This document shows, in pieces, positions 19,534 through 27,366 of a stretch of DNA of 64,000 bases (position 1 is the first letter of the stretch; each line of letters begins with the position of its first letter). The notes beneath the pieces were generated by a model that ran no database searches, had not been told where the DNA came from, and was given only the letters and a program-made list of their open reading frames with translations. Source of the stretch: Prevotella communis (lineage in GTDB: Bacteria > Bacteroidota > Bacteroidia > Bacteroidales > Bacteroidaceae); contig NZ_CP091794.1 of NCBI RefSeq assembly GCF_022024175.1, positions 620,001 through 684,000 on the forward strand, given 5' to 3'. The translations under genes were made by a program, and so were the position numbers.

Positions 19534-19561
19534 AATTGAAAATTGATAATTGACAATTATG
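19534..19561. repeat. AATTGAN heptamer array (4 units)
   Basis: Four consecutive 7-bp units (aattgaa, aattgat, aattgac, aattatg); the last one contains the ATG of the acyltransferase gene. Confidence 0.75.
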
Positions 19562-20338
19562 GCAAGTGAAATTAGTCCAAGAGCCGAGATATCGCCCAAG
19601 GCGAAGATTGGCGACAACTGTAAGATATTCCCCTTTGTGTATGTTGAGGACGACGTGGTGATTGGTGACAACTGCATCATCTTCCCCTTCGTCAGCATCC
19701 TCGACGGCACGCGCATGGGTAAGAATAATAAGGTGCACCAGGGTTCCGTGATAGGTGCTCTGCCTCAGGATTTTGAGTTCTGTGGCGAGAAGTCCGAGTG
19801 CATCATTGGCGACAACAACATTATCCGCGAGAATGTAGTCATCAACCGCGCCACCCATACTGGCGGCCAGACCGTTATAGGCAATGATAACGTGCTGATG
19901 GAGGGTGCCCATATCTCGCACGACACCAAGGTGGGCAACCGCTGTGTCTTTGGCTATGGTACCAAGATTGCCGGCGACTGCGAGATTCGGGATGGCGTCA
20001 TCTTCTCGTCGTCAGTCATCGAGAATGCTAAGACGCGTGTGGGCCGCGGCGCAATGATTCAGGCCGGTACTACCTTCTCCAAGGATGTGCCTCCCTTTAT
20101 CATCTGCACCAAGCGCAGCGAGTATGGTGGTGTGAACTATACCATGGGTCGCATGAACGGCATCAACGAGAAGGTGCTGAAGCATATTGCTAATGCCTAT
20201 CGTCTGGTGTTCCACGGTCAGACTTCACTCTTTGATGCGGTGAAGCAGATTGAGGAGCAGGTGCCCGACAGCGCCGAGATACGTCAGATTATCGAGTTTA
20301 TGAAGAGTACGCAGCAGGGTATCATCACTAAGTTGTAA
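19559..20338 (+). CDS. lpxA: LpxA-family acyl-ACP--UDP-GlcNAc O-acyltransferase
   Basis: 259 residues from the ATG at 19559; an in-frame TTG 9 bases earlier lies inside the heptamer array and is less likely. The protein is a left-handed beta-helix of hexapeptide repeats (IGDNCKIFPFV, IGDNNIIRENVVI, VGNRCVFGYG) with a catalytic-type His in AHISHDTKVGN (compare HVAHD in E. coli LpxA) and a helical C-terminus. The canonical reaction is transfer of a 3-hydroxyacyl chain to UDP-GlcNAc, the first lipid A step. Some motifs (INRATHTGGQTVIG) differ from classic LpxA, so it could be a second paralogue; the gene symbol is therefore tentative. Confidence 0.82.
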   Translation: MASEISPRAEISPKAKIGDNCKIFPFVYVEDDVVIGDNCIIFPFVSILDGTRMGKNNKVHQGSVIGALPQDFEFCGEKSECIIGDNNIIRENVVINRATHTGGQTVIGNDNVLMEGAHISHDTKVGNRCVFGYGTKIAGDCEIRDGVIFSSSVIENAKTRVGRGAMIQAGTTFSKDVPPFIICTKRSEYGGVNYTMGRMNGINEKVLKHIANAYRLVFHGQTSLFDAVKQIEEQVPDSAEIRQIIEFMKSTQQGIITKL

Positions 20339-20363
20339 CCCCGCGCTTATATAGTGGTATTTA

Positions 20364-20410
20364 GAAATGCCTCAGGCTCCCTAAAGTGGATGCTTGAGGC
20401 ATTTCTTTTT
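20364..20410 (+). terminator. Rho-independent terminator after the efflux/lpxA run
   Basis: Eleven-base arms (GAAATGCCTCA at 20364-20374 and its complement at 20395-20405) followed by TTTTT. Confidence 0.85.
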
Positions 20411-20445
20411 GTTGTTTGTTATGTGGGTTGAGGCTCGCCTTATGA

Positions 20446-21000
20446 TTATTTCGACAGCGATGATACCCTGCGCGTTTCTCGCCTGGCCTCGCGCCAACGA
20501 GGGAAATACCTGTCCATGAGGGCATGGAAACGAGCATTATGACTTGGTTCTAAGAGGTGGCACATCTCGTGCACCACGACATGCTCCACACACCATTCGG
20601 GCAATAGCAGCACGTAGGCCGAGATGCAAATGCTGCGGTCGCGCACGTTGCACTGGCCCCAGCGCGAAATGGTAGGCTTGAAAAACACCCTGCTCGGCCT
20701 TACACCCATCTCCTTTGCATGGCGCTCTACCATCGGTTCTATTAGCGCTTTCAACCGTCGCAATGCGTCGTCTGCCTGGGCACGGGTGGTCAGGGGCAAC
20801 TTGTCGTAGAAGGCGTTCCGCTGTTGCTGACGCTCCAAGGTCTTCTTCCTGGCCTCGCTGATCCAGTCGCGGTGCTCCTCGATAAAGGCTATCACCCTGT
20901 CTCGTGACAGTCCGATGGGTGCCGACACATGCACATCGCCATTCTTCACAATGCGCATAGACAAGCGGCTGGTGCGTCTGTATGTTATCTGTATTGCCAA
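20446..21000 (-). CDS. YgjP-like (DUF45/M48-type) metallopeptidase
   Basis: 184 residues from a TTG start at 21000. The zinc site HEMCH with downstream SHNARFHALMDRYFPRW is diagnostic of the YgjP/WLM metallopeptidase group, and FFKPTISRWGQCN is its usual preceding motif. An ATG at 21042 is in frame but lies upstream of the -7 box (TACCTTTG, 21022-21029 minus), so it would not be transcribed; the next ATG (20958) would cut into the conserved N-terminal strand ITYRRTSRLSMRI. Physiological role unknown. Confidence 0.82.
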   Translation of the reverse strand: MAIQITYRRTSRLSMRIVKNGDVHVSAPIGLSRDRVIAFIEEHRDWISEARKKTLERQQQRNAFYDKLPLTTRAQADDALRRLKALIEPMVERHAKEMGVRPSRVFFKPTISRWGQCNVRDRSICISAYVLLLPEWCVEHVVVHEMCHLLEPSHNARFHALMDRYFPRWREARRETRRVSSLSK

Positions 21001-21021
21001 AATGTTGTTAATTATTGGGTG

Positions 21022-21029
21022 CAAAGGTA
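21022..21029 (-). promoter_or_regulatory. -7 box deciding the metallopeptidase start
   Basis: TACCTTTG on the minus strand, 21 bases before the TTG start. Its position excludes the longer ATG at 21042. A plus-strand TACCTTTG (21072-21079) opposite it serves msrA. Confidence 0.55.
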
Positions 21030-21071
21030 GCAATTTTCCCATATTTAGCGTAACTTTACACGGAAAAACCG

Positions 21072-21079
21072 TACCTTTG
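21072..21079 (+). promoter_or_regulatory. -7 box for msrA
   Basis: TACCTTTG, about 73 bp before the msrA ATG; the -33 region is weak. Confidence 0.5.
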
Positions 21080-21151
21080 CATTAAAATGCAGAAAAATTT
21101 AATCTGTCTGCATGTTCACAACAACGTATTTGAACTATTATTAATATAATT

Positions 21152-21715
21152 ATGAAACTAGACGAACAGTTATTAAACGGAACGGCCTCAGACGGCGCGC
21201 AGACCACAAAGGATATCTATTTTGCTGGTGGCTGTTTCTGGGGTACAGAACATTTCTTCAAACAGATTGAAGGTGTGGTCCTCACGGAGGTGGGATTTGC
21301 CAACGGACATACCGAGAATCCCTCGTACAAGGAAGTCTATACAGATACAACAGGCTTTGCAGAGACAGTTCTGGTGCGTTTCCGTCCCGATGTGGTCAGC
21401 CTGGAATTCCTGTTGCAGATGTTTTTCAAGGCTATCGACCCTACCAGCCTCAACAAGCAGGGACACGACGAGGGCACACGCTATCGCACGGGCGTCTATT
21501 ATACCGACCCGGCAGACCTGCCTGTCATAGAGAAGGTCTTTGCCGAGGAACAGAAAAACTATGAGCAGCCGCTGGTGGTGGAAAAACTTCCCCTGCAGAA
21601 CTTCTACACGGCCGAGGAGTATCATCAGGACTATCTGGACAAGAATCCAGATGGCTACTGTCATCTGCCCTTGTCGCTGTTTGAGTTTGCAAGAAAAGCT
21701 AGGGAGAATAAGTAA
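21152..21715 (+). CDS. msrA: Peptide-methionine (S)-S-oxide reductase
   Basis: 187 residues, cytoplasmic. The catalytic motif GGCFWGTEHFF (nucleophilic Cys about residue 28) and the family motifs VGFANGHTENPSYKEVYTDT, HDEGTRYRTGVYY and AEEYHQDYL are all present. It repairs oxidised methionine in proteins. There is no MsrB fusion. A micropeptide-like sequence and a terminator follow directly. Confidence 0.95.
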   Translation: MKLDEQLLNGTASDGAQTTKDIYFAGGCFWGTEHFFKQIEGVVLTEVGFANGHTENPSYKEVYTDTTGFAETVLVRFRPDVVSLEFLLQMFFKAIDPTSLNKQGHDEGTRYRTGVYYTDPADLPVIEKVFAEEQKNYEQPLVVEKLPLQNFYTAEEYHQDYLDKNPDGYCHLPLSLFEFARKARENK

Positions 21716-21725
21716 CTTCCATACA

Positions 21726-21782
21726 ATGTACGTCGGCAAGATTGAGAATGTGCTGGTACGGGATGATGAGTATCTCGGATAG
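21726..21782 (+). CDS. Micropeptide copy A (N-terminally shortened)
   Basis: An 18-residue ORF beginning MYVGKIENVLVRDD and ending EYLG. Over 57 bp it differs from the last 19 codons of the ORF at 38082-38162 at six positions, four of them synonymous. It lacks the first eight codons of that copy and sits between msrA and its terminator. It may be a relict of the same small gene. Confidence 0.35.
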   Translation: MYVGKIENVLVRDDEYLG

Positions 21783-21797
21783 GCAATGAATTCAGTT

Positions 21798-21826
21798 AAC
21801 GGGCCATTTTCTGACCCGTTTTTTTT
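21798..21826 (+). terminator. Rho-independent terminator after msrA/micropeptide A
   Basis: AACGGG (21798-21803) pairs with CCCGTT (21815-21820), followed by six more T. Confidence 0.85.
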
Positions 21827-21850
21827 GTTCACCTAAAAATCGAGTCGTAA

Positions 21851-21955
21851 TTTAATGTTTAATGTTTAATGTTTCATGTTTCATGTTTCATGTTTCATGT
21901 TTCATGTTTCATGTTTCATGTTTAATGTTTCATGTTTAATGTTTAATGTTTCATG
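21851..21955. repeat. 15-unit TTTMATG heptamer array
   Basis: Fifteen uninterrupted 7-bp units, tttaatg or tttcatg: three A-type, seven C-type, then a mixed set of five. It ends 15 bp before the left end of the insertion sequence. It is not a CRISPR: there are no spacers. Confidence 0.95.
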
Positions 21956-22004
21956 TATTCTGACTTATACTGATATAGGTAGACACATTTAGTATTAATA
22001 AAAA

Positions 22005-22403
22005 ATGTGTATAACTATGAGTAAAGCAATTCGAGAGCATTACAAGCATTACAGTGAAGATTTTCGTCTGAGGATGCTGAGTGAGTATTACGATTCAGGC
22101 ATGAGCATTTATGCCTTCGCCAAAAAGCATGAGATTGATCGTGGTACCTTTTTAAGATGGACAAAGACGCACGAATCTGAAAAAGTTTCATTACCTTTGC
22201 AGTCGGAATCAGGCGAAGATGATATGGCAAACCGCGGTAAAGACAGCTACAAGGACGAGAATGCGCAGTTAAAGAAGCGCATTAAGGAACTAGAGAAGGC
22301 ATTGGAATTCTCCCGTCTTGAGACCTTGGCCCGTGATATGATGATTGACAAGGCTGAGGATTACTACGACATTTCAATAAGAAAAAAATCTGGGGCCAAG
22401 TAG
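22005..22403 (+). CDS. IS3-family transposase OrfA
   Basis: 132 residues; a second in-frame ATG is at 22017. The N-terminal helix-turn-helix (EDFRLRMLSEYYDSGMSIYA ... IDRGTFLRWTK) recognises the element ends. The C-terminal half has a leucine-zipper-like helix (QLKKRIKELEKALEFSRLE) used for multimerisation. The frame ends in AAAAAAA, suited to a -1 shift into OrfB. Confidence 0.9.
   Translation: MCITMSKAIREHYKHYSEDFRLRMLSEYYDSGMSIYAFAKKHEIDRGTFLRWTKTHESEKVSLPLQSESGEDDMANRGKDSYKDENAQLKKRIKELEKALEFSRLETLARDMMIDKAEDYYDISIRKKSGAK
22382..22388 (+). promoter_or_regulatory. Programmed -1 frameshift site (A AAA AAA)
   Basis: A heptanucleotide slippery run placed in the correct phase (A|AAA|AAA in the orfA frame). 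A -1 slip continues as IWGQVAMELV into OrfB with no stop, giving the OrfAB transposase. Confidence 0.7.
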
Positions 22404-22405
22404 CA

Positions 22406-23389
22406 ATGGAACTGGTCTTCGAGTGCGGTCTTGCCGTCGCACTCGTAGTCCAGCTGTTTGGCCATTGTCGTCAGGCCTTCTACCAGTCGAAGGCTGACAT
22501 TGAGACGGAGATCGAACATGAGCGAAAAGTCATCGATGCCGTCAAGGATATCCGTGGGGAGGATCCTGGTATTGGCGGTTACAAACTGTGGTTAATGCTT
22601 ATCGAGATGTTTGGACGTGGCTTTGTTCCTGGGCGTGACCGTTTCTTCGTACTGCTACGCCGCAAGGGACTTATGCTTCCCAAACCAAAGCCCCGCCATA
22701 CGACGAATTCCAACCATCGCTACCACAAGTACAATAACTTAACAAAGGACATAGTAGTCACCGCCGCCAACCAGCTCTGGGTGGCCGATATTACCTATAT
22801 TGCCCTTGCTGGCGGCGACGTATGCTACCTCCATCTGATTACCGATGCCTACTCACACAAGATTGTAGGCTGGAAACTTGCTAAGTCACTGAAGGCTGCC
22901 ATTTCGATAGAGGCTCTAAAAATGGCTGTAGAACAGGCAGTGTCCATGTCTGGCAGCGAGTCGCTCAAGGGGCTGATACATCACTCCGACCGAGGGGTAC
23001 AGTACTGCTGCGATGCCTACGTGGCTGCGCTCAAGGCATACAACATCAGCATATCCATGTGTGAGGATTACAAACCTACAGATAACGCCATTGCCGAGCG
23101 TACCAACGGTATAATAAAGGTGGAATGCCTCTACAGGCAGAAGCAACTGCATACGTATGAGTACATGCAGAATCTTATACCGAACTTCATCCATTTCTAC
23201 AACTACCATCGCCTGCACATGAGCATAGGCTACAAGACACCAGCGGTGGTGCATTTTGAGCAGGGTCTACAGGAAAGGAAGTGGAAAAACAAGATTTATT
23301 CCCAAAAACAGACAGAGAATGAAAATAATGTTGTATCTTTGCAGAGCCGAACAAACAGTATGGGCGAAGGCGTATGCCAGCGCATCTGA
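22406..23389 (+). CDS. IS3-family transposase OrfB (DDE integrase core)
   Basis: 327 residues. An HTH_21-like segment (GIGGYKLWLMLIEMFGRGF) is followed by the rve core with the catalytic triad: Asp in LWVADITYI, Asp in HHSDRGVQY and Glu in NAIAERTNGIIK. It cuts and joins DNA during transposition, normally as the OrfAB fusion. The last ~40 codons run into a region that also contains a -7-like box (23334-23341) and a structured sequence. Confidence 0.93.
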   Translation: MELVFECGLAVALVVQLFGHCRQAFYQSKADIETEIEHERKVIDAVKDIRGEDPGIGGYKLWLMLIEMFGRGFVPGRDRFFVLLRRKGLMLPKPKPRHTTNSNHRYHKYNNLTKDIVVTAANQLWVADITYIALAGGDVCYLHLITDAYSHKIVGWKLAKSLKAAISIEALKMAVEQAVSMSGSESLKGLIHHSDRGVQYCCDAYVAALKAYNISISMCEDYKPTDNAIAERTNGIIKVECLYRQKQLHTYEYMQNLIPNFIHFYNYHRLHMSIGYKTPAVVHFEQGLQERKWKNKIYSQKQTENENNVVSLQSRTNSMGEGVCQRI

Positions 23390-23453
23390 CAAAAAACTGA
23401 ATGCCCCATCGAGGGGCATCCGGTTTTGCCGAACGAACAGCCCAGGGCTCTGC
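23341..23453 (+). other. Structured 3' region of the insertion sequence
   Basis: GCAGAGCC (23341-23348) and GGCTCTGC (23446-23453) are perfectly complementary and enclose a second perfect hairpin, ATGCCCC/GGGGCAT (23401-23419). A TATCTTTG box ends exactly at the left arm. Confidence 0.45.
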
Positions 23454-23613
23454 GTGTCCAGCATGACCAAGGTGTCAACTAAAACAGCACAGCTTTTTCG
23501 CTTGTGTCTATCGATTCAGGACGACAACATCGAAAGTGTCTACAGAATCAGCTAATGAAGAGAAAAAGTGTCTAGTGAAATCAGGAAAAGTCATTCATAA
23601 TACCCCCAAAATC

Positions 23614-23687
23614 TTCACTCGAGTGAATTCATCGATTGAGTTAGCTCAAGTCATGAAATGACCCGGGTCATTTCATGATTTCAGCTA
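23614..23687. promoter_or_regulatory. Cluster of DNA palindromes upstream of the hsd operon
   Basis: Three dyads in 75 bp: TTCACTCGAGTGAA (23614-23627, perfect, 14 bp); TGAG/CTCA (23637-23648); and a perfect 28-bp palindrome at 23651-23678 with half-site TCATGAAATGACCC and a CCCGGG centre, itself flanked by TAGCT (23642-23646) and AGCTA (23683-23687). This looks like operator sites or a recombination site; no U tract follows. Confidence 0.6.
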
Positions 23688-23925
23688 TATAGGGGTGGTT
23701 TTTCTGCTTTTTCCTAGGCAAAATGGGGATGGTTACGGATTTTTCTCGTCACTCATTTTTGCTGCAAACGTATGCTTCTTCATCGAAAAGTGCGGTTTTT
23801 GCATGGTTTTTGATGGTTTTTAGGGTGGAAGACTGGAAGATTTGTATCCATGGCTTCTTCCCCTTCATTTTCCCCTACCAAGCCATTTTTTTCTTCAAAA
23901 TGGAAACAGATTGCATTTTTTTTAC

Positions 23926-23933
23926 TATCTTTG
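23926..23933 (+). promoter_or_regulatory. -7 box (TATCTTTG) for the hsd operon
   Basis: 50 bp before the DUF2971 ATG; no TTTG at the expected -33 position. It rules out the upstream in-frame start at 23842. Confidence 0.5.
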
Positions 23934-23982
23934 TAGGCAATTATGCTTAAAACAAAGGTTGTTTAGTTTGGTAATCTTATTA

Positions 23983-24735
23983 ATGGAGACGTTATATAAA
24001 TATTTAGATGTGAACGGTGGATTGGCGATGCTGGAGCATCACAATCTACAGTTTACTAATGCATCCAAATTTAACGATCCGTTTGACTGCCATCCAGCTT
24101 TGTTTGATTACTCATATATTCCTGAAAATAAAAACGATTGGCCGATAGCAAAATTTCTCTCTTTTAAAGGAGAAATTGATATGGTGAACCTGAGAAACAA
24201 TACATGGATTTGCTGTTTGTCTAAAGTATATGACTCCTTGCTGATGTGGGCCTATTATAACTGTCACAAGGGTATCTGTATAGGTTTGAATGTAGAAGCA
24301 GTTTTAAAGTCCTGTCATTACGGATTCTTTGGAATGATGCCTCCTTCTCTTGAAGTAGTTAAGTATAAGGATATACTCCAAAAGCCCAATTATTTTAAAT
24401 CCTTGCCTTCATGGAAGAATTTATGGACTACAAAGGCCAAGGCATGGGAGCATGAGCAGGAGGTGAGATTGATAACAAAAAATCCGCTATGGGTTCGTGC
24501 AGGAAGAGATATACCAAACGAATTGAAAAACGAAAAATTAGTTGATGGCAGAGAAATAAGGCATTATCCCCAATTAACAGCCGATTGTTTTGAGTCTGTC
24601 TATCTGGGCGTGAATATCTTTCCTCGAAATAAAACCAAGATTATCAAGACTGCAAGGAAACTGAATCCAAATATCAAAATATATCAAATGACAACAGATC
24701 CAGAAGCTTTCAGGCTGAAGGCTGAACAAATATAG
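23983..24735 (+). CDS. DUF2971 protein, first gene of the restriction operon
   Basis: 250 residues from the ATG at 23983, chosen because the -7 box lies just upstream and the sequence METLYKYLDVNGGLAMLEHH ... FTNASKFNDPFDC is the usual start of the family. Other family blocks are WICCLSKVYDSLLMWAYYNCHKGICIG and KAWEHEQEVRLI. The biochemical function is unknown; DUF2971 genes are recurrent in defence islands. It lies 4 bp before hsdM, so it is expressed with the methylase. Base composition is more A/T-rich than neighbours outside the island. Confidence 0.85.
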   Translation: METLYKYLDVNGGLAMLEHHNLQFTNASKFNDPFDCHPALFDYSYIPENKNDWPIAKFLSFKGEIDMVNLRNNTWICCLSKVYDSLLMWAYYNCHKGICIGLNVEAVLKSCHYGFFGMMPPSLEVVKYKDILQKPNYFKSLPSWKNLWTTKAKAWEHEQEVRLITKNPLWVRAGRDIPNELKNEKLVDGREIRHYPQLTADCFESVYLGVNIFPRNKTKIIKTARKLNPNIKIYQMTTDPEAFRLKAEQI

Positions 24736-24739
24736 AATT

Positions 24740-26302
24740 ATGGCAAAGAAACAGATAAAAGAGAAATCGATAGAAGAAACGCTGTGGGAATCAGCGAATA
24801 AACTGCGAGGCTCTGTGGAGCCATCGGAGTATAAGCACGTGGTGCTGAGCCTTATCTTCCTAAAGTATGCTTACGACCGTTTTACGGAGCGTAGGAATGA
24901 GCTGGTGGCTGAAGGTAAGGAGCAGTTTGCTGATAACCCCGTATTCTATAATGCTAAAAACGTGTTCTATCTGGACCCCGAAAGTCGTTGGGATTTCCTG
25001 ATAGAGAATGCCAAACAGAATGATATCGCCATTAAGATTGATAAGGCCTTAGCAAAGGTTGAGGATAGCAACCCATCGTTAAAGGGTGCCTTGCCCAGCA
25101 ACTACTATGCTGGTCTGTCGCTCGATCGTACCAAGCTGGCTGCTTTGCTCGACGAAATCAATAAGATAGATACGCTGAAAGACCCTGAGCACGACCTGAT
25201 GGGACGTGTGTATGAGTACTTCTTAGGCAAGTTTGCTATTGCCGAAGGTAAGGGTAAAGGAGAATACTATACGCCAAAGACCATCGTCAACCTGATAGCT
25301 GAGATGATTGAGCCTTATCGTGGCAAGATTTACGACCCATGTTGTGGTTCTGGCGGTATGTTTGTTCAGAGCATGAAGTTTATCGAGGCCCATCACGGTA
25401 ACAAACGTGATATCAGCGTATATGGTCAGGAGTATACCAACACCACATATAAACTGGCAAAGATGAACCTGGCTATTCGTGGTATTGCTTGTAACCTTGG
25501 CGAAATGGCTGCTGATACCTTTCATAACGACCAGCATAAAGACCTGAAGGCCGACTTTATTATGGCCAACCCACCATTCAACCAGAAAGCGTGGAGAGCT
25601 GATAATGAGTTGGTGGATGATCCGCGATGGATGGGCTATGACACACCTCCCACCAGTAACGCCAACTATGGCTGGATTCTGAATATCGTGAGCAAGCTCT
25701 CTGCTAATGGTACTGCTGGCTTCTTGTTGGCCAATGGCGCATTGAGTGGCGACGGCACAGAGCTGGCTATCCGCAAGCAACTTATTCAGAACCATATTGT
25801 TGAGGCTATTGTGATTCTACCTCGCAATATGTTCTATTCTACAGACATTAGCGTAACACTATGGATTCTGAACAACAATAAGAAAGCTCGCACTATCGAG
25901 CAGAATGGCAAGATTGTGAAGTATCGCAATCGTGAGAACGAAGTGCTGTTCATCGACCTACGCCAATGGGGCGAGCCATTTGAGAAGAAATACATTCAGT
26001 TCTCACCAGAACAGATTCAGCAGATTGCTGAGAACTTCCATAATTGGCAGCGCGAGGGCTACGAGGAAACCTATCACAATGAGCCAGAATATTGCTATTC
26101 TGCTACTATTGATGAGATAGAGCAGAAGGGTTGGAGCCTGGTTCCAAGTAAGTATATTGTGTTCAAGAATCGTGACGAGCAGATAGATTTCGACACTAAG
26201 ATGAGGCAGTTGCAAACCGAAATGCGTGACCTCATGCAACAGGAAGAAGCAAGTAATAAGGAACTAAAATCACTCTTTGAAAAGTTAGGCTATGGATTAT
26301 AA
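24740..26302 (+). CDS. hsdM: Type I restriction-modification methyltransferase subunit M
   Basis: 520 residues. An N-terminal helical HsdM_N domain (LWESANKLRGSVEPSEYKHVVLSLIFLKYA) precedes an N6-adenine methyltransferase with the SAM-binding motif YDPCCGSGGMF (about 197) and the catalytic NPPF (about 277). With HsdS it methylates adenines in the system's target site to protect host DNA. It overlaps hsdS by 11 bp, so the two are translationally coupled. Confidence 0.97.
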   Translation: MAKKQIKEKSIEETLWESANKLRGSVEPSEYKHVVLSLIFLKYAYDRFTERRNELVAEGKEQFADNPVFYNAKNVFYLDPESRWDFLIENAKQNDIAIKIDKALAKVEDSNPSLKGALPSNYYAGLSLDRTKLAALLDEINKIDTLKDPEHDLMGRVYEYFLGKFAIAEGKGKGEYYTPKTIVNLIAEMIEPYRGKIYDPCCGSGGMFVQSMKFIEAHHGNKRDISVYGQEYTNTTYKLAKMNLAIRGIACNLGEMAADTFHNDQHKDLKADFIMANPPFNQKAWRADNELVDDPRWMGYDTPPTSNANYGWILNIVSKLSANGTAGFLLANGALSGDGTELAIRKQLIQNHIVEAIVILPRNMFYSTDISVTLWILNNNKKARTIEQNGKIVKYRNRENEVLFIDLRQWGEPFEKKYIQFSPEQIQQIAENFHNWQREGYEETYHNEPEYCYSATIDEIEQKGWSLVPSKYIVFKNRDEQIDFDTKMRQLQTEMRDLMQQEEASNKELKSLFEKLGYGL

Positions 26303-27356
26303 GCGCTTGGGCGACTATATCAGAGAAGTGAATGTTCGTAACAAGGATTTGAAGGTTACGAACTTGGAAGGTGTGAGTATATCCAAACAATTCATTCCTT
26401 CGATTGCCAATACTATTGGAACGGATATGTCAACCTATAAGGTGGTAAATCCTGGGCAATTTGCATACGGTCCTGTAACATCGCGTAATGGTGATAAGGT
26501 CTCTATTGCATTGTATAAAGGTGATAGAGATGCCATTATTTCTCAGGCGTATACTGTCTTTGAAGTTGTCGATAGTGAGAAGATGTCATCAGAATATTTG
26601 ATGATGTGGTTTCAGCGTCCAGAATTTGACCGATATGCACGTTTCCATTCTCATGGTAGTGCTCGTGAGATATTTGATTGGGACGAACTATGTGATGTGT
26701 ATCTTCCTTTGCCAGATATAGCCCGTCAGCGTGAAATCGTGGAGGAATACGAAACGCTATCTCGTCGCATTCGTCTGAATGAACAGATGATAGAAAAGCT
26801 TGAAGCCACAGCCCAAGCCCTCTACCGCAAAATGTTTGTTGATGGCATCGACAAAGAAAACCTACCAGAAGGTTGGAGAATGGGGACATTGGGAAATCTT
26901 GCAGAAATCAAGAATGGTAAAGCTATTGTGCCAAGTGGAGGAGATATCCCCGTATACGGTGGTAATGGTATCATTGGATATACGAGTAGATCTAATGCAG
27001 AAGATGTTGTTGTTATAGGAAGAGTTGGCATCAATTGTGGCTCTTTATATCTTCATCAAAGTAAATGCTATGTAAATGATAATGCTATGATTGCAATTCC
27101 TAAAAATGGCAATACAATATTTTTGTATAGAACAATGAAGGAGATGGATTTGAACTGCCAAAGTGAAGGTTCTGGCCAGCCTCTATTAACTCAGTCTATA
27201 ATATATAAACAAGAATGCCTAATTCCCAAACTGGAGCAGCGCATTAAGTTTGAAGAACAAATGGAGATTGTATATAAACAAAAGTCTCTAAAAGAGAAAG
27301 AAAATTCAAAACTAACCGAATTACAGTCTTTGCTTTTGGCGAAGATGGGGCAATAA
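26292..27356 (+). CDS. hsdS: Type I restriction-modification specificity subunit S
   Basis: 354 residues with two target-recognition domains separated by conserved coiled-coil spacers. TRD1 is about residues 1-150, spacer LPLPDIARQREIVEEYETLSRRIRLNEQ; TRD2 is about 195-320 (GWRMGTLGNLAEIKNGKAIV ... SGQPLLTQS), followed by the final helix. It sets the DNA sequence recognised by both methylase and restriction complexes. No second hsdS fragment or inverted repeat for phase variation is seen in the window. Confidence 0.93.
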   Translation: MDYKRLGDYIREVNVRNKDLKVTNLEGVSISKQFIPSIANTIGTDMSTYKVVNPGQFAYGPVTSRNGDKVSIALYKGDRDAIISQAYTVFEVVDSEKMSSEYLMMWFQRPEFDRYARFHSHGSAREIFDWDELCDVYLPLPDIARQREIVEEYETLSRRIRLNEQMIEKLEATAQALYRKMFVDGIDKENLPEGWRMGTLGNLAEIKNGKAIVPSGGDIPVYGGNGIIGYTSRSNAEDVVVIGRVGINCGSLYLHQSKCYVNDNAMIAIPKNGNTIFLYRTMKEMDLNCQSEGSGQPLLTQSIIYKQECLIPKLEQRIKFEEQMEIVYKQKSLKEKENSKLTELQSLLLAKMGQ

Positions 27357-27366
27357 ATTGTTGACT

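Larger units (their letters stand above)
21971..23550 (+). mobile_element. IS3-family insertion sequence
   Basis: About 1.58 kb with two overlapping-type transposase frames. The ends are imperfect inverted repeats: TGATATAGGTAGACAC at 21971 and, read inwards on the other strand, TGATTCTGTAGACAC from 23550. I see no convincing target-site duplication. It carries its own orfA/orfB with a frameshift site, so it looks intact. Confidence 0.85.

Noticed and set aside
21851..21955. Possible CRISPR array
   Set aside because: The units are 7 bp and contiguous, with no spacers and no cas genes in the window.
23842..23982. 47-codon extension of the DUF2971 protein
   Set aside because: It lies before the -7 box at 23926-23933 and is low-complexity; the ATG at 23983 starts the conserved domain.
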